DNA of 64,000 bases from positions 310,001-374,000 of the forward strand of contig CAJTPW010000002.1 of NCBI GenBank assembly GCA_910578465.1. Direction: 5' to 3'. The position numbers were made by a program, and so were the translations under genes. Shown here piece by piece: positions 1 through 9,326 of the stretch; within the stretch, counting starts at the first letter, position 1; each line of letters starts with the position of its first letter. Origin of the DNA: an uncultured Vampirovibrio sp. (GTDB lineage: Bacteria; Cyanobacteriota; Vampirovibrionia; Gastranaerophilales; Gastranaerophilaceae). The notes under the pieces were generated by a model. That model had not been told where the DNA came from and ran no database searches. It saw only the letters and a list, made by a program, of their open reading frames with translations.

Positions 1-1
1 A

Positions 2-1237
2 TATACCAAAAAAGCAATCTACCTGAGCGATAATCAGGTAGCAGAAGTTAAAACCGATTCAATTAAAATTTATGATGAAAATGACGAACTCGTTGCAAAC
101 AAAGTTGAAAACCTTCCTTTTGAACCGATTGCGCTTTCAAAAATGGGTTACAAGCATTTTATGCTGAAAGAAATTCACGAACAACCCGATGTTGTAAGAA
201 ACGTGCTTTTTGGAAAGCTCCATGACGCAGAAGCGGAAGTTGTTTTGGATAGTGTCCGCCTGAATAAGGAACAGCTTAAAAAAATCAACAGAATTCAGAT
301 TATCGCCTGCGGAACATCGCTCCATGCGGGCTTGGTCGGAAAATACGTTATCGAAGAATTAACAAAAATTCCCGTTGACGTTGAAGCATCGAGCGAATAT
401 ATCTACAGAAACACAATTGCCGATGAAAACACACTTGTTATAGGTATTTCACAATCAGGCGAAACAGCAGATACGATCACTGCAATAAAACAGGTTAAAG
501 AGAAAAATTCCCACGTTTTAATCATCACAAACAGAAAAGACAGTGCAATGGCAAGACTTGCTGACAGCTTGCTGCCAATAAACGCAGGAATTGAGGTATC
601 GGTTGCAGCTACAAAATCTTATATGGCACAGCTTCTATCTGTTTATCTTTTTGCGATATTCCTCGCACAAAATACTGAAAACGCGGATGAAAATGCTCTG
701 CAAAAAATTAAAAAGGAACTTTTAACCCTTCCAAGTAAGCTTGAAATCATATTAAACGATACAAAAAATATCAAAGAAATTGCAAAAAAATATTCAAGCT
801 CAAAAAACTTCATCTTTATTGCACGCGGAATAAACTATCCTTCAGCGCTTGAAGGCGCTCTGAAGCTTAAAGAAATCAGCTATATTAACGCAACGGGCTA
901 TCCCGCAGGCGAATTGAAACATGGTCCAATTGCAATGCTGGATGAAACCATGCCTGTTTTGGCGATTTTAAATGAGGGTATAGTTTACGATAAGGTTTTA
1001 TCAAATTGCGAAGAAGCAAAAGCAAGACAGGCAAAGCTTATCGGTGTTACAAACTTTGTAGATGAAAAACACAAAGCCCTTTTTGACGACATAGCAATAA
1101 TCCCCGAGATTTCAGACATAGTATCACCCGCTTTAAACATCGTGATATTGCAGCTTTTGGCCTATCATATCTCGGAATATTTAGGAAAGGATGTTGACCA
1201 GCCAAGAAACCTTGCAAAATCAGTAACCGTTGAATAA
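2..1237 (+). CDS. glmS: Glutamine--fructose-6-phosphate aminotransferase, C-terminal part (partial)
   Basis: The window opens inside this gene; the reading frame runs open from base 2 to the TAA at 1235-1237, giving about 411 residues of a protein normally near 600. It makes glucosamine-6-phosphate, the first step to UDP-GlcNAc for peptidoglycan and lipid A. What is visible is the end of the glutaminase domain and both SIS sugar-isomerase domains: the IACGTSLHA and SQSGETADT stretches are the phosphosugar-binding loops, and the protein ends in LAKSVTVE, the usual GlmS C-terminus with the catalytic lysine. The N-terminal Cys of the amidotransferase half lies outside the window. It is followed without a gap by the TolC-like gene. 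Confidence 0.96.
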   Translation, partial: YTKKAIYLSDNQVAEVKTDSIKIYDENDELVANKVENLPFEPIALSKMGYKHFMLKEIHEQPDVVRNVLFGKLHDAEAEVVLDSVRLNKEQLKKINRIQIIACGTSLHAGLVGKYVIEELTKIPVDVEASSEYIYRNTIADENTLVIGISQSGETADTITAIKQVKEKNSHVLIITNRKDSAMARLADSLLPINAGIEVSVAATKSYMAQLLSVYLFAIFLAQNTENADENALQKIKKELLTLPSKLEIILNDTKNIKEIAKKYSSSKNFIFIARGINYPSALEGALKLKEISYINATGYPAGELKHGPIAMLDETMPVLAILNEGIVYDKVLSNCEEAKARQAKLIGVTNFVDEKHKALFDDIAIIPEISDIVSPALNIVILQLLAYHISEYLGKDVDQPRNLAKSVTVE

Positions 1238-1238
1238 A

Positions 1239-2669
1239 ATGCTAAGATATTTAGTTTGGAAAATACTCAAAAAATATATTATATTTGCGGCTGCGCTTTG
1301 CGGGCTTATTATTATGCCTGCTTGTGCTGAAACTTTATCTTTTAATTCTTTCTTAGAAACCGCCCTTCAAAATTCATATAAACTGAAAGCTTCTAAAATT
1401 GATTCGGGGATTGCAAAAGCAGGCGTTAAAGAAGCAAGGGCAGGGTATTTTCCGACTTTATCAGGATATGCAACAACAGAAAGATACAATGATTTATCAG
1501 ATGGAAATCGACAAATAACGGCCGTCGGAAATGAAATACTTTTAAACAGAGATTATTATCAGGACGTTGCAGCAGTTGGGCTAAATTACAATCTTTTTGA
1601 TTTTGGGATAAGGAAAAGAAATTTAGAAATTGCAAAAGCTGATGATAAACAAAAAGAGGCTTTACTTTTGAAAGATACAAGGGATTTAAAGCTTGATGTT
1701 GTTGATTTGTACGGTGAAACACTTACGCTATACAAGGCCTTAGGAATTAAAAGAGAGATTTTAGGGCTTCAAAATGAGCTTTTTACAATTTACAAAAGAC
1801 TAAGGTTTGCAGGAGAATTATCCGAAATTGAATTGACAAATTCTGAAATAGATATATCTGAAACAAAATCTGACATCGTAGAATTAGAGAACAGCTTATC
1901 AAAAAGATTAACGGAATTTTCGTATTATACAAATAAAAGCTATGGGATAGATGATGTCGAGATAGAAGATTTTGATGAAGACTTCGAAAGCGGTGTTGTT
2001 CCAGTAAACGTCATTGCAAACAACCAACAAAAGCACAGCAACCAGGAAAAAGAGTCTGCAAAACTTTCTGCAGAAAAATCTTCTATTGAAAACGAAAGTA
2101 ATTTTGATATTGAAAAATCTCTTGAAGCAAAAACATACGATTTAGAGATATTAAAAAAGCAAAAAGAATACGAAATTCAAAAGAGAGCAAATTTTCCAAA
2201 AATTTCTTTCGATACAAGGTATAATCTCTATGGTTCCGATTCCGATAAATATTTTGACAGCTTTTCCGATATTGAACAAAGGAGCCTGTCATTTAGGATT
2301 TCAACATCATTTACATTGTTTGACGGGTTTAAAAACGTTAACACCGTTCAAAAAAGAAAAATGGAAGTTGAAAAATTGAAAATCCAAAAAGAACAGGAAA
2401 TGGCCGAATTAAAGAAAAAATATGAACAGATAAGACTTGATGCAAAAAATTCGGTTTCACAAAATGAAAATAATAAAAGAACGTTAAAATTAGTTAATAA
2501 AAACCTTGAAAATCTTGAGAGATTGAATGCAAACGGCATAATAGCAAAAGCCGAATGTGTTAAAAAGAAACTGGAGCTGCTTGATAAAAAGCAAAAGCTC
2601 GAAGAAACAAGGATTCGGCATTACATAGCAGGATATAAGCTTGGGGTTTTGAATAATATAATTGAATAA
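1239..2669 (+). CDS. TolC-family outer-membrane efflux protein
   Basis: About 476 residues with an N-terminal signal peptide (basic MLRYLVWKILKK, then a hydrophobic stretch to about residue 30, cleavage expected after ACA). The mature part shows the two-fold repeated pattern of TolC/OEP proteins: long amphipathic helices rich in K, E, N and L, with the typical start LSFNSFLETALQNSYKLKA and two beta-strand-like blocks (YFPTLSGYATTERY and FPKISFDTRYNLYG). Such trimers form the outer-membrane channel and periplasmic tunnel for type I secretion or efflux. I chose ATG 1239, just after the glmS stop; a TTG at 1230 overlapping glmS is the alternative. It could serve the RTX secretion genes at 57-60 kb; that link is inference. 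An acidic insert around residues 240-290 is unusual. Confidence 0.85.
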   Translation: MLRYLVWKILKKYIIFAAALCGLIIMPACAETLSFNSFLETALQNSYKLKASKIDSGIAKAGVKEARAGYFPTLSGYATTERYNDLSDGNRQITAVGNEILLNRDYYQDVAAVGLNYNLFDFGIRKRNLEIAKADDKQKEALLLKDTRDLKLDVVDLYGETLTLYKALGIKREILGLQNELFTIYKRLRFAGELSEIELTNSEIDISETKSDIVELENSLSKRLTEFSYYTNKSYGIDDVEIEDFDEDFESGVVPVNVIANNQQKHSNQEKESAKLSAEKSSIENESNFDIEKSLEAKTYDLEILKKQKEYEIQKRANFPKISFDTRYNLYGSDSDKYFDSFSDIEQRSLSFRISTSFTLFDGFKNVNTVQKRKMEVEKLKIQKEQEMAELKKKYEQIRLDAKNSVSQNENNKRTLKLVNKNLENLERLNANGIIAKAECVKKKLELLDKKQKLEETRIRHYIAGYKLGVLNNIIE

Positions 2670-2710
2670 AATATTGTGAAAACAATATGTTTTATACTGT
2701 TTATAAAAAA

Positions 2711-2739
2711 TTGGCTTTCAGGATTTGCCCAAAAGCCAA
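2711..2739 (-). terminator. Decayed copy of the tRNA-fMet terminator hairpin beside attL
   Basis: Outer arms TTGGCTTT and AAAGCCAA with A-rich sequence to the left (U-run on the minus strand). It matches the better-paired terminator at 12426-12454 with several differences and sits at the same distance from the tRNA 3' end, so it is probably the original chromosomal terminator that was displaced when the element integrated. It may also end the tolC-like transcript. Confidence 0.6.
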
Positions 2740-2746
2740 TAATATT

Positions 2747-2794
2747 AATTGGTTGCGGGAGCTGGATTTGAACCAACGACCTTCGGGTTATGAG
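2747..2794. repeat. attL: 48-bp duplicate of the 3' part of tRNA-fMet
   Basis: Bases 2747-2794 are identical to 12462-12509. The shared segment covers the CCA end, acceptor 3' strand, T arm, variable loop and anticodon arm through the CAT anticodon of the initiator tRNA gene on the minus strand. Identity stops abruptly at 2795, where the tRNA would continue. This is the standard signature of a tyrosine-integrase element inserted at a tRNA gene, with the displaced tRNA 3' end left at the far side. Confidence 0.92.
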
Positions 2795-2910
2795 GATAGC
2801 CCCGGGTTTTCCTGCCCGTAACGATTTTTCACGATTTACCACTATTTGGCACGAATTTTTATGAGAATTTATTTTCTTTCACTGAATTTATTAAAACTCT
2901 TTAACTTCAT

Positions 2911-2930
2911 GTGCTGTGGAATGTGTTGTT
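2911..2930 (+). repeat. Left copy of a 20-bp terminal direct repeat (possible integrase arm site)
   Basis: The 20 bases here match 12394-12413 at 18 positions in the same orientation (GTGCTGT, two variable bases, AATGTGTTGTT). The copies lie 116 bp inside attL and 48 bp inside attR, where arm-type binding sites of tyrosine integrases occur. The role is inferred from position. Confidence 0.5.
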
Positions 2931-2976
2931 AAATGTAAAAAAATATTTAAAAAATGTTTTATTTAATTCAATATGA

Positions 2977-2982
2977 TAGAAT
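2977..2982 (+). promoter_or_regulatory. -10 element for hamA, leaderless spacing
   Basis: TAGAAT ends 6 nt before the hamA ATG at 2989, so transcription would start at or next to the start codon. No ribosome-binding site precedes the ATG. A TATGAT overlapping it at 2972-2977 is an alternative -10. Confidence 0.45.
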
Positions 2983-2988
2983 ATTTAA

Positions 2989-3702
2989 ATGTATAAAATA
3001 AAGTCATTAAGGAAGTTAGATAAAACGGTTTGCGATAGCATAAAGACTAATTGTATAGTATATAATATTCATGTGCAAATTACCAATATTAATAAGGTTG
3101 CAGAAGAAATTACAAAAATAATTAAAGATACTTGTTGGATTAATAATTTGTTGGATGAAGATGATGCAGAGTCTTATTTAAAACGAGCGAGCTTGACAAT
3201 AAAGTATTTGATAGAAGAAATACTTGAGAAGGTGGAAAACAATATTTCTTCTGATTTTGGTGAGTATTTAGTTTCTAGCATCTCGCAAATGACCCTCAAA
3301 GATAATCTTAATCATGAGAAAATAGCTTTGGCTGAACTTTGGAAGGAGCAAATATCTGGTAATCCAGGTTTTGATTTTCATTCATTTAGTCCAAATGATT
3401 TATTGGTTTATGGTGAAGCTAAATATAATGCCAAAAACAATCCGTATACTGTAGCTATTGAACAAATAAATCATTTTATTGAAATTGAAAAAGATATACA
3501 AGAATATACTGATTTAAAGCGAATATTTCCTAAAGTTAGCTCGCGTCATAAAAACAATGACCATAAAGCTTTTGTTGCTGCTTTTTCGTTAAATGCAAAA
3601 AACGAAGATAAAATATTTTCAAAAATTGTTAATCATAAAGGATTATATAAACTTATGGAGTACCCAGAACTTTATATAATTGGAGTTGAAGTATGCCAAT
3701 AA
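2989..3702 (+). CDS. hamA: Hachiman anti-phage protein HamA (DUF1837 nuclease)
   Basis: A 237-residue protein matching the HamA pattern: an alpha-helical N-terminal half and a C-terminal PD-(D/E)xK-like nuclease core. The candidate catalytic set is D129 (in GNPGFDFH) and E143/K145 (in LVYGEAKYN), with a later conserved-looking block around RHKNNDHKAFVAAFSL. In described Hachiman systems HamA is the DNase effector held by the HamB helicase and released on sensing DNA damage or phage DNA intermediates, degrading DNA in the infected cell. Its stop overlaps the start of the helicase gene by 10 bp, giving the canonical two-gene order. The family call rests on the motif, size and partner; I could not run a profile search. 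Confidence 0.82.
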   Translation: MYKIKSLRKLDKTVCDSIKTNCIVYNIHVQITNINKVAEEITKIIKDTCWINNLLDEDDAESYLKRASLTIKYLIEEILEKVENNISSDFGEYLVSSISQMTLKDNLNHEKIALAELWKEQISGNPGFDFHSFSPNDLLVYGEAKYNAKNNPYTVAIEQINHFIEIEKDIQEYTDLKRIFPKVSSRHKNNDHKAFVAAFSLNAKNEDKIFSKIVNHKGLYKLMEYPELYIIGVEVCQ

Positions 3703-6047
3703 GAAAAATAATAAAATCAGAACATGAAGCAAGTGCTTATATGCTGGAAATTATTGACGATATTCATAAAAACGGACCAATTAATCCAATAAACTTAGAA
3801 GTTCTGGCTTACATCAAACATTTTTATCCCGAGGTGTTTAAACTAAAAGAAAATTTGCTTTTGTTAGAAATGGGTTTATTTTACAAACCACTAATAATTT
3901 CCACTTTGAAGGAAAAAATTTATTCCTTATTTGCAGAAACTATAAAAGAAAAGACGGCTCAAAATTATACACCAGTCCAGCTTAATATGAATTCAAAAAT
4001 AATGAAAAATAAATTTTTTTCATTTTCGGCACCTACTAGTTCAGGAAAATCATTTCTTTTTATGCAGCTAATAAAAACGTGCCAAAAAGATTTAGTCATT
4101 GTTGTTCCTTCAAGGGCTTTGATTGCGGAATATACGCACAAGGTTTTAAACATAATAGGAAACAATAAAGATATTCTTGTATTGCAGTTTATCGAAAATG
4201 TAAACAAAAAATACGCAAAGCGAAGAATTTTTATTATAACACCAGAAAGAGGTAGAGAATTATTTGCTTATTCTTCGGTTTTTGATATTGAAATGTTTTT
4301 ATTCGATGAAGCGCAAATTTCAGAAGAACCAATTCGTGGTATGAAATTCGATACGTTTGTTCGCAGGGCTGAAAAAGTCTTTCCGCATGCAAAAAAAATA
4401 TTTGCACATCCTTTTATTGGTAATCCGGAAGCACAGTTACATAGAAATAAATTGGCTGAAAATGAACTTCAATCCAAAGTATACCAGCAATATTCAGTTG
4501 GAAAAATATATATGAGCTATATTCCCAAATTAGGTGCATTTTTTTATGCGCCTCCATTGGGTATGAGGCGAACATTACTTCATAGGGCAACAACTTTTGA
4601 CCCAATTTCTCATATTTTAAATAAAAATGGGGCAGTATTGATTTACACTTCCAAGACTAAGATATATTCACATGACTATCTGAAAAAATATAAAAAATAT
4701 ATTGATATGTGTCCTAAAATTGAAGATATAAATGCGATAAATCTAATTAATCAATTAAAGAATTATATTGGTTCTAATAACAAAGAAAAACTTTCTAAAT
4801 TAATAGAAATGATGGAAAAAGGGATTGTTATCCATCATGGTTCAATTCCATTAAAAGGACGACTATTGATTGAAGAGTTTGTTAATAAAGGTTATGCTAA
4901 AATATGCTTTTCAACATCCACATTATTGCAGGGTATAAACATGCCGTTTGATGCTGTATGGATAGATTACTATCGCTTTGGTGATAGCGATAAAGATATT
5001 TTGGCATTAAAAAATCTTGTTGGGCGTGCAGGAAGAAGCGATGTCGAAAATCGGTTTAACTATGGCTATGTAATAATAAACGATAGCAGTAGGACTAGCT
5101 TTTTTAAACGCATAAGACAAAATGTATTTATTTCGGAAGATTCGTTATTAGAAACTGCAGATATCAATGAAGTTGATGAAGATTTGCAGGATATAGTAGA
5201 AGCCGTATTTAATAATTCCTTTGATGATAAACTTCAAATTACAAAAAAGCAAAAAGAAAGATTAGAAGAAACAGATATTATTCCCTATATTGAATATGTG
5301 CTGAATAAGCTAATTAAAGAAGATAATAAGGCAATAACCGCTGAAGAGTACTATAACATCGAAAGTACCGAGAGGCAGAAATTAAAAGATGCATTTAAAA
5401 CAATTTTTTGTAAACACTTAAAAAGAAATAAATTAGAGCCAAACGAAGAACGAATATTGAGTGCAAGTTTGCCTATTCTTTTGTGGCGAATACAAGGACG
5501 TTCTTTTAAGCAAATCGTTGCTAATAGATTTTTATATATAACTAAAAACAAAGAAAGAAGTGTTTTAGAACAACAATTCAGAAACAAAGAAATATCGTTA
5601 GAGCAACGCAATGCTATTCTTGATAAAATAGAACTTGTAAATACTCCGCAAGCTCAGCCTGTACCCAATAAGTCTGTTGGATATTTTCCATTATATGGCT
5701 TTCATGCAAAATTATCTGATTTTGATTACGATTTGTTGGTTTATGATACATATGATTATATAGATAAGGTTATATCATTGTCTTTAAGCAGTCCTATATC
5801 TGCTGCGTTTCAAATATATTATAAGAGGACTCAGGATTTGAAGGCTTTGGCATTATCAAATTATATTCAATATGGCACAAATGACAATAAAGAGATTTTG
5901 CTTTTGAGGTATGGTTTTAATTTTGAAGATATAGAATGGCTTAAGGATTATGTAACAGATATCAATGACGATGAAATCATATTTAATAAAAAAATAGAAG
6001 AGTTAGAAGCTGAAAAATATGAAGCAATAAAAAGATTTGTACACTAA
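3693..6047 (+). CDS. hamB: Hachiman helicase HamB (SF2, DEAQ box)
   Basis: A 784-residue superfamily 2 helicase. Walker A is APTSSGKS at residues 113-120, the Walker B box is FDEAQ at 204-208, and the second RecA domain shows the HHGSIP, STSTLLQGINMP and LVGRAGRSD motifs of Ski2-like helicases. The long helical C-terminal part (after about residue 480) is the HamB-type accessory region. HamB senses DNA and restrains the HamA nuclease. The start ATG at 3693 lies inside the hamA end and has GGAG eight bases upstream, so the pair is translationally coupled. The stop codon abuts the integrase stop codon (6048) with no spacer, so the convergent transcripts must overlap. The reading frame is intact. 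Confidence 0.88.
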   Translation: MPIRKIIKSEHEASAYMLEIIDDIHKNGPINPINLEVLAYIKHFYPEVFKLKENLLLLEMGLFYKPLIISTLKEKIYSLFAETIKEKTAQNYTPVQLNMNSKIMKNKFFSFSAPTSSGKSFLFMQLIKTCQKDLVIVVPSRALIAEYTHKVLNIIGNNKDILVLQFIENVNKKYAKRRIFIITPERGRELFAYSSVFDIEMFLFDEAQISEEPIRGMKFDTFVRRAEKVFPHAKKIFAHPFIGNPEAQLHRNKLAENELQSKVYQQYSVGKIYMSYIPKLGAFFYAPPLGMRRTLLHRATTFDPISHILNKNGAVLIYTSKTKIYSHDYLKKYKKYIDMCPKIEDINAINLINQLKNYIGSNNKEKLSKLIEMMEKGIVIHHGSIPLKGRLLIEEFVNKGYAKICFSTSTLLQGINMPFDAVWIDYYRFGDSDKDILALKNLVGRAGRSDVENRFNYGYVIINDSSRTSFFKRIRQNVFISEDSLLETADINEVDEDLQDIVEAVFNNSFDDKLQITKKQKERLEETDIIPYIEYVLNKLIKEDNKAITAEEYYNIESTERQKLKDAFKTIFCKHLKRNKLEPNEERILSASLPILLWRIQGRSFKQIVANRFLYITKNKERSVLEQQFRNKEISLEQRNAILDKIELVNTPQAQPVPNKSVGYFPLYGFHAKLSDFDYDLLVYDTYDYIDKVISLSLSSPISAAFQIYYKRTQDLKALALSNYIQYGTNDNKEILLLRYGFNFEDIEWLKDYVTDINDDEIIFNKKIEELEAEKYEAIKRFVH

Positions 6048-7237
6048 TTATACATACATTTCCTCTAACTTCTCCAACTCCTGCTCGGCGAAGTCAGGGA
6101 TGACGTGTCCGTAGATGTCCATTGTGATTTGAATACTTGCGTGTCCGAGCAATCTTGATACAACTAACGGTTTCATTCCACTTTCTAAGGCTCTTGTTGC
6201 AAAGGTATGACGCATAGCGTGAACATTCCTGTGCTTAATTTCCAACTTATCCTGTATTCTGCTAAATGCATCTAAAAAGTTCCTGTATCTGTAAAATAAC
6301 CGTCTTGTCGTGGAAATACAAGATTAAGCTTTGTATGATAATCTTTGCCAAGTTTTTGCTTTAAGGTATCTTGTTGCAATTTATATTCCAATAAATCATT
6401 CATTAATGGCGGCATAACATTTATTAAGCGGTTTGAATTTTTGGTTTTAGTATTATAAACAAATCCTAAAACAGTTTTCGTTTCGGCGTGCCCGCTGAAG
6501 TTTTTATTTCTTTGAACTTGCTTGTTTACTCTAATTGTATTTTTATCAAAGTTTACACAATCCCAAGTTAAGCCAAGTAATTCGCCCGCTCTTAAACCTG
6601 TATAAAAATCAAACTTTATTGCCATGCCATAATAATGGTTTTTGCATTCTGTGATAATTTTTTCCTGCTCGTCTCTTGTGAATACTTCAACTTCTTTTTT
6701 ACTTTCGCGCATTAATTTTACGGTTGATAATGGATTTCGGATAAGCTCCCCTCGTTTTAAAGCAAAATTTATACAACTGCTTATAACTAAATGAATATTT
6801 TTAACAGTTTTATAAGATAACCCGCCCTTACCGTTTAACCGACCATGTTTGTATAAAAATTTATAAAATTCTTTAATATCGTCACCGTTTAAATTAGCAA
6901 ACGTAATATTTCCTATATGCGGTTTAATATGCCGTCTTATTATCATTTCATAACTTTGGCTTGTAGATTCTCTTAATCCATATATTGCACTATCATAAAA
7001 CCATTTATCAAAATATTCCCCAACTTTTATGCTTTTTGAACTAATATCAATTCCGGCATGATGTTTTTCCATTAAATCTTTAAGTAATAATCTTACTTCC
7101 CGTTCTGAATTGCCTGTACAAGATTTGAATTTCCTGTCACCTTTTGCATTGTAGCCTATTTCAAATTTTCCTTTCCATTTTCCACTGCGAGAATCTTTAT
7201 ATATACAGCCTTCGCCATTACTTCTTCTTTTTGCCAT
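6048..7237 (-). pseudogene. int: Tyrosine site-specific integrase, interrupted by a frameshift
   Basis: Two overlapping-frame pieces together make a full phage/ICE integrase of about 395 residues. The first (7237-6272) has an AP2-like arm-binding start (NGEGCIYKDSRSGKWKG), a SAM-like core-binding domain and the catalytic Arg in FYTGLRAGELLGL. It ends at a TAG just after DTGTF. The second frame, open across 6246-6271 and on to 6048, begins FLDAFSRIQDKLEIK and contains HAMRHTFATR and the nucleophile Tyr in MDIYGHV. A minus-one shift near 6271-6275, at ACTTTTTAG, would join them; loss of about 10 bp between two ACTTT copies is one explanation. Unless recoded, no active enzyme is made because R and HxxR/Y lie in separate peptides. 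It starts inside the resolvase stop (TAATG). Confidence 0.88.
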
Positions 7238-7824
7238 TATGCAACCTCTCTTTCTTCTTTTACAAAGTTGTAAAAAGTGTTAGTTTTTAGTTTCAATAAT
7301 TCACAAGCTTTTTTGGCTGTAATTTTGCGCGTAGCCCATTCATTGTATACTTCTTGCCAGTTATCAGGTTTTGTTATTTTCTTTCTGCCTTTGTATTTGC
7401 CCTCTTTTTTGGCTACCGCTATACCGTCTTTTTGCCTTTCTAAAAGGTTTGCACGTTCAAATTCATAAATTGCGCCCAACATTGTAACCATTAATTTACC
7501 GCTTGGTGTGCTTGTATCAAGCTTTTCTTTGTGACTAATAAGTTTTACACCTTTTTCTTCTAATTTTTCTATAATCCACAATAAATCTTTTGTACTGCGG
7601 GCAAGCCTTGAAAAATCTTTAACATAAACGGTGTCGCCGTTTCTAACATAATCAATCATTTCTAAAAGTTTTGGGCGGGCTGTATTTTTGCCACTAATTT
7701 TTTCTTCAAAATATTTGTCAATTTTGTATTGTTCTAAGATTTCAAATTGGCTTTCCGTATTTTGTTCCAGTGTGCTTACTCTGATATAAGCGACATTTTG
7801 AACCTTAACTTTTTCTTCTTCCAT
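7237..7824 (-). CDS. Small serine recombinase (resolvase/invertase family)
   Basis: A 195-residue protein with the resolvase catalytic domain: nucleophile Ser17 in AYIRVSTLEQN, the FSRLARS arginine motif around residues 70-77, the E helix GAIYEFERANLLERQKDGI, and a C-terminal Hin-like helix-turn-helix (ITAKKACELLKLKTNTFYNFV). It could resolve multimers or invert DNA for the element. AAAGGAGG just upstream of the ATG is a strong ribosome-binding site, and the stop overlaps the integrase start by one base, so integrase and resolvase are co-translated. No obvious inverted crossover pair was recognised nearby. Confidence 0.92.
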   Translation of the reverse strand: MEEEKVKVQNVAYIRVSTLEQNTESQFEILEQYKIDKYFEEKISGKNTARPKLLEMIDYVRNGDTVYVKDFSRLARSTKDLLWIIEKLEEKGVKLISHKEKLDTSTPSGKLMVTMLGAIYEFERANLLERQKDGIAVAKKEGKYKGRKKITKPDNWQEVYNEWATRKITAKKACELLKLKTNTFYNFVKEEREVA

Positions 7825-8177
7825 TTTTACCTCCTTTGGACTTTTGCATTATTGGATATTGATGTTTTAAAGTAAAGACTTCTGCAAACATCTTTTTAAA
7901 AATTAAAAAATCCACCCTAAACAAATACATTTCAAACACTTGAGACGTTTTGTTTTAGACCATAGCCTATTTAAAGACATTTCTTAATCAAGTTCTGTTA
8001 AACAACTTTTAAAAAATAGACACATTCTTAACCAATTTATTATGATTCTTATTTTTTATGTGGTGCAATACTAAAAATATAAATATAGTTTGTTCTTTTG
8101 CCTTCTAACCGCTTATAGTTTAATCCTAAAAATGGTTTGGATGTGCCTACATTATTATTGAATTAATTTGAAAAATT
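7825..8177. other. Non-coding gap between rep remnant and serine recombinase
   Basis: A 353-bp AT-rich stretch. Apart from the ribosome-binding site of the recombinase at its left edge I see no convincing ORF, strong hairpin or repeat. It probably holds the recombinase-integrase promoter on the minus strand. Confidence 0.5.
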
Positions 8178-8949
8178 TTACCAAATTTCCCCAATAATAT
8201 TGTTGCTATTTGGATTTACGGTGTTTATTTCTTCCGCCTTACCTGTTGAACCCCCACACAACATGTTGGTTTTATAATAATTTTTTAAATAAGTAAACTT
8301 ATTAGAACTACTCTTAAATTTTGACTTAAGTGAATTATAATATTTTTCCGAAGGTTCAACGTAATTTTTACGCATTTTTTTGTTAAAATAAGTACGCTCA
8401 TTAACAACTTTTAAAGCAAGTCGAACTTGCCCCTTAAAATCAAATTCAATTTCATTTGTATAATCATCAACATATCTAATGGCGCTTGATTGTCTTGCGA
8501 CATATTTTATATAGTATAAAGGGTTTCCTATACTGTAATATTCGGCAAAATGGTTATATCCGCCAAGTCTGTCGTCATTTATTTCAATTTCATTGCTTAT
8601 CCAATTGAAATCTGCTTTGAATTTTAGTTATTAAGTACTGCGATAATGCAACATATCCGGTTTTGCATATTATTATAACGTGCAAATGTGGCTCAATCCC
8701 CTCAGGAGCACCTGCCCGCTTTATTTTTGACAAAACTTTTCTGGATGGTCTATGCTTTCCTTCTTTTACTAATACCACTTCTGCATTTCTAATATCAATA
8801 TGACTTATTCCTATCATAGCAGTGCATGGAATTTTATGTTTTTGTGCATATCTTTTTATATTCATTCTTAAAGTATCAGCTTCTCTTGTTGCTTCTTTCA
8901 TATTGTTAAATTTTATACCATGTTCAATTCTTATAAACGTAAGAGCCAT
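8178..8949 (-). pseudogene. rep: HUH rolling-circle replication initiator, frameshifted
   Basis: The first frame (8949-8590, 119 residues) carries the HUH metal motif EPHLHVII after a helical N-terminus. It then runs into KIQSRFQLDKQ and stops. The neighbouring frame is open from about 8628 to 8178 and continues naturally as FKADFNWISNEIEINDD, followed by NPLYYIKYVARQ, whose YxxK (Tyr nucleophile) is motif 3 of rolling-circle Rep proteins. A plus-one shift at the four-A run (plus-strand 8622-8625) joins them into about 255 residues. The metal site and the nicking tyrosine are thus split, so the gene is dead unless recoded or missequenced. The start has an AAGGAGATAAATTT ribosome-binding site and overlaps the preceding gene. 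Confidence 0.8.
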
Positions 8950-9326
8950 AAATTTATCTCCTTTTTCTTTCTAAGTTCATTCAGTTTAAACAGTTTTTTG
9001 TGCGATAAAGCATATGCCTTATAATCCTTAAATAGTACATAAGCCCGACCAAATTCGTCTTTGCGAAATATATCTAAAAAATCTTTAATATTTTCAATGT
9101 ATGGTTTTACTGTTTGATAAAGAAATTTTCCCGTAATTTCACTCAAGACATACATTATTTGCAGGTATGAAATTCTGTCGTTATCTTCTACTGTTTTTGC
9201 ATACTTCCAGGGAATGCCATTGTAATTTATTGAATAGTCATAAAGGTACGAAGTACGCTTTGTGCGAAAACCAAAGTTTCTCCCATAATAATTTTCACCA
9301 CATTCCATATACTCATCTATATTCAT
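8931..9326 (-). CDS. Hypothetical protein of the rep operon
   Basis: A 131-residue protein rich in Tyr and basic residues, without a domain I recognise. I chose ATG 9326 because it overlaps the stop of the upstream helix-turn-helix gene (ATGA) and has AAAGGTGATAACGCT before it; an in-frame earlier start at 9362 would lie within that gene. Its 3' end overlaps the rep start by 19 bp, so it sits in a tightly coupled three-gene unit. A role in replication control is suggested only by position. Confidence 0.75.
   Translation of the reverse strand: MNIDEYMECGENYYGRNFGFRTKRTSYLYDYSINYNGIPWKYAKTVEDNDRISYLQIMYVLSEITGKFLYQTVKPYIENIKDFLDIFRKDEFGRAYVLFKDYKAYALSHKKLFKLNELRKKKEINLWLLRL

Noticed and set aside
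6262..6275. Programmed frameshift as the main explanation of the integrase break
   Set aside because: T-TTT-TAG allows a single-tRNA slip, but no downstream stem or upstream stimulator was seen; mutation or error is simpler. Kept only as an alternative.
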